A DNA stretch of 5,015 nucleotides. Origin: an uncultured Erysipelotrichaceae bacterium (GTDB lineage Bacteria > Bacillota_I > Bacilli_A > RF39 > UBA660). A program made the position numbers and the translations under genes. Each line of letters starts with the position of its first letter. Position 1 is the stretch's first letter. The stretch is taken from the NCBI GenBank assembly GCA_902783405.1, contig CACZQZ010000038.1, positions 1-5,015 of the forward strand, read 5' to 3'. This document shows, in pieces, positions 1 to 4,318 of this stretch. The notes under the pieces are model-generated. The model saw only the letters and a list, made by a program, of their open reading frames with translations, ran no database searches and was not told the DNA's origin.

Positions 1-185
1 AAAAATCCTATACCACATTTACATAAAAAGAAAAAAGAATCTTTTTTCCAAAAAGTACGTAAACTTTTAATTCCTTTTTCATATAATCCCATCGATATCG
101 CAAGCATTGCTCCACTAACTCCTGGAATAATTTTACCAAGTCCAATCAAAAATCCTTGTATTATTAAATGTATATTCTTTTTCAT
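1..185 (-). CDS. DUF368 family membrane protein, N-terminal part (3' end outside window)
   Basis: Only the first 61 codons are visible, read leftward from the ATG at 185-183; the rest lies beyond the left edge. The peptide begins MKKN, then a hydrophobic segment and the signature IIPGVSGAMLAISMGLYEKG (about residues 19-38). This matches the conserved N-terminal pattern of DUF368 proteins, polytopic membrane proteins. Some members (PopT) have been linked to recycling of undecaprenyl-phosphate across the membrane; that role is family knowledge, not visible here. Most members I recall have Ala-Asp or Ala-Asn before the IIPG motif, whereas this one has Gly-Lys. The start is firm because a TAA lies in frame two codons upstream, but there is no recognisable Shine-Dalgarno. 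It lies 43 bases downstream of the metal ATPase on the same strand and may be cotranscribed with it. Confidence is high for the family, lower for function. Confidence 0.8.
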   Translation of the reverse strand, partial: MKKNIHLIIQGFLIGLGKIIPGVSGAMLAISMGLYEKGIKSLRTFWKKDSFFFLCKCGIGF

Positions 186-202
186 GGTTTATTTTATGTA
201 AT

Positions 203-232
203 AAAAAAAAATAAAGAACATAAGCCCTTTAT
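203..232 (-). terminator. Weak terminator-like hairpin between ATPase and DUF368 gene
   Basis: On the minus strand ATAAAG and CTTTAT (plus 227-232 and 211-216) form a 6-bp stem around a 10-base loop, followed directly by eight U (plus 203-210). The stem has a single G-C pair and overlaps the ATPase stop codon. It could be a weak or partial terminator. The DUF368 start is only 18 bases past the U-tract and no separate promoter fits between, so read-through is likely. Confidence 0.3.
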
Positions 233-2094
233 AATTTTAATTTTAATATTCTAATTGAATATAAAATGACAATAACAGTTACCCCTACATCTGCAAAAAG
301 TGCCATCCAAAGACTAGTAATACCAAAGAAACCTAAGACTAAAAATAACATTTTAATAAAAATAGAAAAAATAATATTCGTCCATAAAATCCTATTTGTT
401 TTTCTAGAAAGTGTAATACCCATTAATATCTTTGATAAATCATCTCTCATAATAATAACATCAGAAGCTTCTATTGCACTATCTGTTCCCATATCTCCCA
501 TAGCAATACCAACATCAGCAACTTTAATCGCAGGAGCATCATTCATACCATCTCCAACAAAAGCAACAATTCCTTTTTTCTTTAAATCCTCTACAATTTT
601 TACTTTTTCTGTTGGTAACACTTCTGCATAATAATCTGACATTTTAAGTTTTAAACTCATTCTTTTTACGATACTTTCATAGTCTCCAGAAACCATAATA
701 GTTTCTTTTTTTTCGTTATTTTGAAGTAAATATAGTGTATTTATAGCAGATTCTTTAAGTTCATCTGAAATTGTAATAGATCCCGCATAAACATCATCTA
801 CCGAAATATAAATAACTGTTCCAATATTATCTTGATGATTATGAGTAGAAACTAATTTTTGATTTCCTACTTTAATTTTTTTTCTTAAATATTCACAAGA
901 AATACCCATACCTGGAATTTCTTCATAATTTGAAATTTTTGTTTTATCAATTTTTTTAGGATACGCTTTGATAACAGCTCCAGCAATAGGATGACTTGAA
1001 TAAAACTCCGCATATGCCGCAATTTCTAAAAGTTCATCTTTAGACATATTTACAGGATTAATCTGTGTTACTTTAAAAATTCCTTTTGTAATTGTTCCTG
1101 TTTTATCAAAAACAAATAAATCAATTTTTCTAAAAAGATCAAGTTCATTATTTCCTTTAAATAAGATTCCTTCTCTAGCACCTCTACCAATAGCTAGAAA
1201 AAAACAAAGCGGTATAGAAATAACTAAAGCACAAGGACAAGAAACAACTAAAAAGCTAAGTGCTCTTCTAAACCATAATGATTTAGAGCCGCCTATAAAA
1301 AAGGGAACAAGCATGATTAAAAAAGCGCATATGGTAACCAAAGGGGTATAAATTCTTGCAAACTTACTCATAAAAGTTTCTGTTTTCGCTTTCTTATTTT
1401 CAGCTTCTTTCATTAACTTCATAATTTTATAAGCCGTAGAATCAGTTAAAGTACCACTTACTTTTATTTTTAAGATTTTGTTTTGGTTGACACTTCCAGA
1501 TAATACAAAATCATTTACTTTTACTCTTCTTGGAGTAGATTCTCCTGTTAATTTAGAAGTATCGATAAAACTATCTCCTTCGATTACTCTACCATCTAAT
1601 GGAATTTTCTCTCCTGGTTTTATTACAATAATTCTTCCACTAGGAATTAATCTCAAATCAACATCATTTATAGTACCATTCGTCTCTACATGTGCGACAT
1701 CACAAGATAAATCCATAAGTTTAACAAGAGATTTTTTAGATTTATCGGTAGCTAAATCTCCTAAATATTCTCCTATTTGGTATAAGAAAATAATCATTAC
1801 ACCTTCTGGATATTCCTTTAATAGAAAAGCACCAAGAGATGCTAAAATCATAAGCAAATTTTCATCAAAAATAACTTTTTTACGAATGTGATAATATGCT
1901 TTAACGTATATTTCATATGATAAAATAAAATAACTTAAAAAAATCAATATCGAATGAATTACATAATATTTTTTTAAGAAAATAGAAGTAAAAAACAAAC
2001 ATCCACCTACAATAATTTTTTTAAGATCACTTTCAAAATAATGATCCATTTTTTTTATAAAAATTTTTGTATATTTTTGTATATTTCCTATCAT
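229..2094 (-). CDS. cadA: P1B-2 heavy-metal (Zn/Cd/Pb) exporting P-type ATPase without HMA domain
   Basis: This 621-residue inner-membrane pump uses ATP to export soft divalent metals. Visible landmarks in order: actuator-domain TGES (183-186), the transmembrane metal site CPC (286-288), the phosphorylated Asp in DKTGT (D330), the SSHP motif with H368-P369, the nucleotide-binding GMG (395-397), MVSGD (467-471) and the hinge GDGMND (514-519). Lys581 in the seventh helix and D602 in the eighth (ADVGV) match the P1B-2 (ZntA/CadA) class rather than copper pumps. There is no N-terminal GMxCxxC domain or His-rich stretch, so it is shorter than typical CadA proteins of about 700 residues or more. 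The start overlaps the repressor stop as ATGA and has a strong AAAGGAG five bases upstream. The upstream zinc-type ArsR repressor supports Zn or Cd as substrate; the exact metal cannot be read from sequence. Confidence 0.95.
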   Translation of the reverse strand: MIGNIQKYTKIFIKKMDHYFESDLKKIIVGGCLFFTSIFLKKYYVIHSILIFLSYFILSYEIYVKAYYHIRKKVIFDENLLMILASLGAFLLKEYPEGVMIIFLYQIGEYLGDLATDKSKKSLVKLMDLSCDVAHVETNGTINDVDLRLIPSGRIIVIKPGEKIPLDGRVIEGDSFIDTSKLTGESTPRRVKVNDFVLSGSVNQNKILKIKVSGTLTDSTAYKIMKLMKEAENKKAKTETFMSKFARIYTPLVTICAFLIMLVPFFIGGSKSLWFRRALSFLVVSCPCALVISIPLCFFLAIGRGAREGILFKGNNELDLFRKIDLFVFDKTGTITKGIFKVTQINPVNMSKDELLEIAAYAEFYSSHPIAGAVIKAYPKKIDKTKISNYEEIPGMGISCEYLRKKIKVGNQKLVSTHNHQDNIGTVIYISVDDVYAGSITISDELKESAINTLYLLQNNEKKETIMVSGDYESIVKRMSLKLKMSDYYAEVLPTEKVKIVEDLKKKGIVAFVGDGMNDAPAIKVADVGIAMGDMGTDSAIEASDVIIMRDDLSKILMGITLSRKTNRILWTNIIFSIFIKMLFLVLGFFGITSLWMALFADVGVTVIVILYSIRILKLKL

Positions 2095-2381
2095 AGTCGC
2101 TCCTTTATATGTTCTAGACCAGATTCAAAGATTTTTTTGATATGGTCATCCTTTAATTCATAATATACCAACTTTCCTATTTTCTCTGTTTTTACTAAAT
2201 CACTTTGTCTTAATGATTTTAGTTGATGAGATATCGCTGACTGAGACACTTTAAGGTTATCTGAAATTTCATTTACACATTTTTTCCCATCAAATAAATA
2301 CTCTATAATTCTAAGTCTAGTTGTATCAGAAAATATCTTATAGAAATCACTTAATTTTTGTATCATATCTATTTCTTTCAT
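2091..2381 (-). CDS. ArsR/SmtB-family metal-sensing transcriptional repressor (alpha-5 Zn site)
   Basis: This 96-residue winged-helix repressor dissociates from DNA when it binds metal. Numbered from the ATG at 2381, it has the ArsR core FSDTTRLRIIEYL (17-29) and a recognition helix SQSAISHQLKSLR (46-58). The C-terminal helix carries D78, H80, H91 and E94. That spacing is identical to the SmtB alpha-5 zinc ligands Asp104, His106, His117 and Glu120. The alpha-3 region has one Cys (C35, in KKCVNEI) where CadC has CVC, so a CadC-type alpha-3N cadmium site looks incomplete. A GTG at 2390 is in frame three codons earlier, but AAGGTG ends six bases before the ATG and covers the GTG, so the ATG is preferred. 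The gene ends in TGA directly followed by TAG and overlaps the ATPase start by four bases, which indicates a coregulated operon. It is expected to repress itself and the pump through the operator at 2399-2416. Confidence 0.93.
   Translation of the reverse strand: MKEIDMIQKLSDFYKIFSDTTRLRIIEYLFDGKKCVNEISDNLKVSQSAISHQLKSLRQSDLVKTEKIGKLVYYELKDDHIKKIFESGLEHIKERL
2100..2106 (-). promoter_or_regulatory. Shine-Dalgarno of the ATPase gene
   Basis: AAAGGAG lies inside the last codons of the repressor gene, five bases before the ATPase ATG at 2094. It is the strongest canonical ribosome site in the window. It supports the first ATG over the internal Met at codon 16, which has only A/T bases upstream, and it allows translation independent of, or coupled to, the repressor. 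Confidence 0.8.
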
Positions 2382-2387
2382 AAAGTT

Positions 2388-2393
2388 CACCTT
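2388..2393 (-). promoter_or_regulatory. Shine-Dalgarno that decides the repressor start
   Basis: AAGGTG on the minus strand sits six bases before the ATG at 2381-2379 and overlaps the alternative in-frame GTG at 2390-2388. The GTG itself has no ribosome site at a usable distance. This favours a 96- rather than 99-residue repressor. Confidence 0.65.
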
Positions 2394-2398
2394 ATTCT

Positions 2399-2416
2399 TA
2401 TGAATGATTGTTCATA
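2399..2416 (-). promoter_or_regulatory. Operator for the ArsR-type repressor
   Basis: The plus strand reads TATGAA-TGATTG-TTCATA, a perfect 6-bp inverted repeat around a 6-base spacer. It contains the TGAA-N6-TTCA core typical of SmtB/CzrA/CadC-type operators. It covers roughly +1 to +18 of the transcript predicted from the promoter at 2424-2452, so bound repressor would block RNA polymerase at or just after initiation. The palindrome is seen directly; its use by this repressor is inferred from position and family. Confidence 0.82.
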
Positions 2417-2423
2417 TACTCAT

Positions 2424-2452
2424 ATTATAAATCATATAAGAAGATACGTCAA
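2424..2452 (-). promoter_or_regulatory. Sigma-A type promoter of the repressor-ATPase operon
   Basis: On the minus strand TTGACG (-35, plus 2447-2452) is separated by exactly 17 bases from a perfect TATAAT (-10, plus 2424-2429). Transcription should start near 2417, giving a leader of about 36 bases before the repressor ATG. This is the strongest promoter match in the window and is directly followed by the operator. Confidence 0.87.
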
Positions 2453-2520
2453 TCATTTAGAAAAAAAAGATTGTATGAATTTGTCGATGTATTATTGTAA
2501 CCATTTTTTATCATTTTTAT

Positions 2521-2526
2521 TACAAT
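2521..2526 (+). promoter_or_regulatory. Candidate -10 box of the MucBP-like protein gene
   Basis: TACAAT followed by AAAT lies 17 bases before the ATG at 2544, which would give a leader of only about 11 bases that is nearly all ribosome site. No good -35 is seen at 17 bases; TTGTAA at 2495-2500 is 20 bases away. The resemblance to the TACAATAAA upstream of the lipoprotein gene (3602) supports it weakly. Confidence 0.35.
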
Positions 2527-2533
2527 AAATATA

Positions 2534-2542
2534 GGGTGATTC
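2534..2542 (+). promoter_or_regulatory. Ribosome site of the GGTGATCC type
   Basis: GGGTGATTC ends one base before the ATG at 2544. It matches the GGTGATCC part of the sequence complementary to the 16S rRNA 3' end (AGGAGGTGATCC), rather than the usual AGGAGG core. The pairing register is the same as for an ordinary site, so it fixes the start codon. Confidence 0.6.
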
Positions 2543-2543
2543 T

Positions 2544-3224
2544 ATGATTAAATTTATTATAACTGTGATATCTTTATTTTCTGATATAAAAAATTATGAG
2601 GCATTAAATGAAGTTAGTAATTTAAATCATAAAATTTATGAAATTAATTATTATGTGGATAAAATAGATAATAAAAATTTAATTAATTCAGAGCAAATAG
2701 ATGTAGAAAATAAAACTTATTTATATGAGATTAATCCAAATAAATATTTACCAGAGCATTATTTTAAAGTCCCAGAAGAAAAGATACCAATTATATCTAG
2801 TGAACAAAAAAATATTATCAATATTATTTATCAAAAAAATGACTATTATATTAATTATTACTACTCTAAGAATTATAGTTTAATCGATATAGGAAGTAAA
2901 AAAGTTATAAATAAATTATTTAATCAAAGAAAAAAAATGAATCATGAAAATAAAGATGCTTTAAAAATAGATGAAAATTTCCCTGTGGAAAACTACTTTA
3001 AAAGAATGAAATTTGAATACACGGTAGAATATTATTATGATGGAAAAATAAATTCTTCTGAAACTTATAAAAATAAATTATATTATGGTACAGAAGTTAG
3101 GACATATGAAGATAAAGAATCAGAAGAATACATAAAAGAGTATTCTACAATTGATGAAGATGCACTTACGATTACTGAAAATCTGGATGCTAATACAATT
3201 ATGGTTTACTATAGGAAAAAGTAA
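2544..3224 (+). CDS. Protein of unknown function with two MucBP-like repeats, probably exported
   Basis: This 226-residue protein is rich in Tyr, Asn, Lys and Glu. The clearest part is the C-terminus (158-226). It starts EYTVEYYYDGKIN and ends with LTITEN, then a VYYRKK strand, the pattern of MucBP/Mub-type beta repeats on surface proteins of gut Bacillota. Residues 31-99 look like a diverged copy of equal length: it opens IYEINYYVDKID and closes NIINIIYQKN. Residues 100-157 link them and contain a basic stretch (KLFNQRKKMN). The N-terminus MIKFIITVISLF has one Lys and a short hydrophobic run, a marginal signal sequence without a lipobox. No LPxTG, C-terminal membrane segment or wall-binding domain follows; the protein stops at the end of the second repeat. 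It is divergent from the metal operon and has no terminator of its own before the RNA promoter at 3241. The gene looks real; function is unknown and the repeat assignment is by eye. Confidence 0.72.
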   Translation: MIKFIITVISLFSDIKNYEALNEVSNLNHKIYEINYYVDKIDNKNLINSEQIDVENKTYLYEINPNKYLPEHYFKVPEEKIPIISSEQKNIINIIYQKNDYYINYYYSKNYSLIDIGSKKVINKLFNQRKKMNHENKDALKIDENFPVENYFKRMKFEYTVEYYYDGKINSSETYKNKLYYGTEVRTYEDKESEEYIKEYSTIDEDALTITENLDANTIMVYYRKK

Positions 3225-3240
3225 TTTTATCAAAAAATTG

Positions 3241-3269
3241 TTGAATAAAATATTCACATATAGTATAAT
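3241..3269 (+). promoter_or_regulatory. Promoter of a putative small RNA
   Basis: TTGAAT (3241-3246) and a perfect TATAAT (3264-3269) are separated by 17 bases, an optimal sigma-A arrangement. The predicted start is near 3276. No open reading frame with a ribosome site follows before the terminator at 3350-3394, so the product is probably an untranslated RNA. Confidence 0.7.
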
Positions 3270-3275
3270 GAATAT

Positions 3276-3395
3276 ATCAAGGAAACTTGCGTAAAATAAA
3301 AAAGGATACATTTGAGTGATCGAATCAAATGTAATCCCTATTTGGTTATGCATCTGAAGTCAACAATAGTTGAAATCAGATGCCTTTTTATTTTA
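3276..3395 (+). ncRNA. Putative structured small RNA, family not recognised
   Basis: About 120 nt lie between a near-consensus promoter and a strong intrinsic terminator. Elements in order: a small hairpin CAAG-GAAA-CUUG (3278-3289); an A-rich linker (3292-3303); a 12-bp stem with one bulged A (3304-3315 with 3325-3337, loop GUGAUCGAA); a joining segment (3338-3349); and the terminator stem-loop (3350-3383). The A-rich linker is complementary to the terminator U-tract (3384-3395) over about 12 pairs with one bulge. It could therefore close the whole RNA into a multi-branched fold or compete with termination. I compared it from memory with SRP RNA, 6S RNA, T-box, tracrRNA and common riboswitches and found no match. 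It may be an independent small RNA, or a leader/attenuator for the lipoprotein gene 240 bases downstream. Promoter, stems and terminator are seen directly; transcription and role are inferred. Confidence 0.6.
3350..3394 (+). terminator. Strong intrinsic terminator of the small RNA
   Basis: GCATCTGA (3350-3357) pairs with TCAGATGC (3376-3383). Inside it, TCAAC and GTTGA pair around an AATA loop, with a 2x2 internal loop between the two stems. CTTTTTATTTT follows. On the opposite strand no T-run follows the hairpin, so it works for plus-strand transcripts. It may also end read-through from the gene at 2544-3224. Confidence 0.82.
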
Positions 3396-3407
3396 GAAGT
3401 AATAGAA

Positions 3408-3494
3408 TTACAACTAAGAATAGAAGTAGTATAATCGTATATAGAGATAATTCTCTTTTGATTATAAAACTGCCACCCTTCTAATATAGAAGGG
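3408..3494 (+). other. Intergenic promoter-like and hairpin elements of unknown role
   Basis: In the rest of the gene-free gap, TTACAA (3408-3413) and a perfect TATAAT (3430-3435) are spaced by 16 bases. Two hairpins follow: AGAGA-TAAT-TCTCT (3443-3456) and CCCTTCT-AATAT-AGAAGGG (3476-3494). Neither is followed by a U-tract. This could be the start of a second small transcript or a long leader for the lipoprotein gene. No coding frame with a ribosome site is apparent. Positions 3495-3598 show nothing further that I can support. Confidence 0.35.
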
Positions 3495-3598
3495 AAGATG
3501 TCTGATATATTTCAAACGTATCCAATGTTATTATATTGCTATTTGACTATTAGTACAATATTATTAAACTTTATTTTGTAGATTTTATATCAATAATT

Positions 3599-3607
3599 TG
3601 GTACAAT
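3599..3607 (+). promoter_or_regulatory. Extended -10 promoter of the lipoprotein gene
   Basis: TGGTACAAT provides an extended -10 (TGn plus TACAAT at 3602-3607). This can substitute for the missing good -35, since 17 bases upstream there is only TAGATT. Transcription would start near 3614, giving a leader of about 21 bases. Confidence 0.5.
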
Positions 3608-3626
3608 AAAAGTAGAAATAGAAAGC

Positions 3627-3633
3627 GTGATCC
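3627..3633 (+). promoter_or_regulatory. Ribosome site GTGATCC of the lipoprotein gene
   Basis: GTGATCC ends one base before the ATG at 3635 and is a perfect 7-base match to the start-proximal part of the anti-Shine-Dalgarno complement (AGGAGGTGATCC). The usual GGAGG is absent; AGAAAG just upstream resembles the 5' part of the same complement with bases missing between. Confidence 0.55.
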
Positions 3634-3634
3634 T

Positions 3635-4294
3635 ATGAAAAAATTTTTAATTATATTAAGTTTGTTCTTAATTTGTGGTTGTGAAGCTCCAAAAGAAAAG
3701 GTAAAAGCTCCAGTTAAAACCGCAACTCCTACTCCTATTATAGAAGTAGATGATTATGAAGATGATAATCCAATTAAAATCTCCTTATATGATAAAATTG
3801 GGGGAGTACGAAAAAAAATAACTGAAGCAGAATATCCTTGGGTAATTGGTACAGATATTGTTGTTTTAAGTGCTTTTGCGACAGAAGAAGATGAAATTAG
3901 TGGTGGAAACATAAAAACAGTATGGACAAATTACTGGGATAAAAATCAAGGATATACCAATTATCATATTGGATATCATATTAAATTTAGCACCTCTGAT
4001 GGAAAAGAAGTAGATAAAAATATTTTAAAACCAGAAGATGCAGAAGACTTCTTTGAATACTTACAAATTTATTTATATGATGATATTCATCAATCAGGTG
4101 GATGGTATAGTCATGTAGAACATATGGAAGAAGGAACCATCTTAACTAGTATTAAATTAGCTCCTTTTAGAGGGACTGAAAAAATAAATACTCCAATCGA
4201 AGTATCTGTATTTACATACAAAGATGATAATGATTTTAAAGATGGAAACTATAGAGGTAATTCTATATCTAAAAGTATTATTAAAAAAGCCTAA
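3635..4294 (+). CDS. Lipoprotein of unknown function
   Basis: The 219-residue product starts MKKFLIILSLFLICGC, a short lipoprotein signal peptide. Cys16 is the lipidation site (lipobox I-C-G-C), so the mature protein should be anchored to the outer face of the membrane. A Lys/Pro/Thr-rich then acidic linker (17-46, including TPTP and DDYEDD) leads to one globular region from about residue 47. That region contains several aromatic segments: EYPWVIG (66-72), VWTNYW (96-101), YHIGYHIKF (110-118), EDFFEYLQIYLYDD (137-150) and GGWYSHVEHMEEGT (155-168). It ends near NYRGNS (205-210). No catalytic motif or family I can name is visible; the alternating pattern suggests a beta-rich ligand- or cell-surface-binding fold, which is inference. 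It has its own extended -10 promoter and a terminator overlapping its stop codon, so it is probably monocistronic. Confidence 0.85.
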   Translation: MKKFLIILSLFLICGCEAPKEKVKAPVKTATPTPIIEVDDYEDDNPIKISLYDKIGGVRKKITEAEYPWVIGTDIVVLSAFATEEDEISGGNIKTVWTNYWDKNQGYTNYHIGYHIKFSTSDGKEVDKNILKPEDAEDFFEYLQIYLYDDIHQSGGWYSHVEHMEEGTILTSIKLAPFRGTEKINTPIEVSVFTYKDDNDFKDGNYRGNSISKSIIKKA

Positions 4295-4318
4295 AAGCTA
4301 GTAATTTCTAGCTTTTTT
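4293..4318. terminator. Shared terminator between convergent lipoprotein and helicase genes
   Basis: AAAAGCTAG (4293-4301) and CTAGCTTTT (4308-4316) form a 9-bp stem around a TAATTT loop, starting within the lipoprotein stop codon. A T6 run (4313-4318) completes a plus-strand terminator. On the minus strand the same stem ends in four U, so it can also serve the helicase gene, whose stop codon (4317-4319) touches it. The minus-strand direction looks weaker. Confidence 0.85.

Noticed and set aside
266..631. Open frame on the plus strand, antisense to the ATPase C-terminal third
   Set aside because: Its composition (Ile/Thr/Ser/Pro-rich) is what an antisense frame of an AT-rich gene gives; no ribosome site, and the opposite strand encodes DKTGT/GDGMND-type motifs.
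1478..1891. Open frame on the plus strand, antisense to the ATPase N-terminal half
   Set aside because: Shadow of the pump coding sequence; no domain, no ribosome site.
2091..2093. UGA-as-tryptophan (code 4) reading of the repressor stop
   Set aside because: TGA is followed at once by TAG, so this stop alone is not decisive, but all tryptophans in the window are TGG and no gene has an internal in-frame TGA.
2382..2390. GTG at 2390 as the repressor start
   Set aside because: The GTG is part of the AAGGTG ribosome site for the ATG at 2381 and has no site of its own.
3120..3353. Open frame on the minus strand across the end of the MucBP-like gene and the small RNA
   Set aside because: Low-complexity hydrophobic product overlapping a real gene 3' end and the RNA stems; no ribosome site or promoter.
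3276..3395. Small RNA as 6S RNA, SRP RNA, T-box, tracrRNA or a known riboswitch
   Set aside because: The ends do not form a 6S-type long rod, the SRP GGAA tetraloop region and T-box TGGNACC are absent, no CRISPR repeat or cas gene is present for a tracrRNA, and no known riboswitch core is visible.
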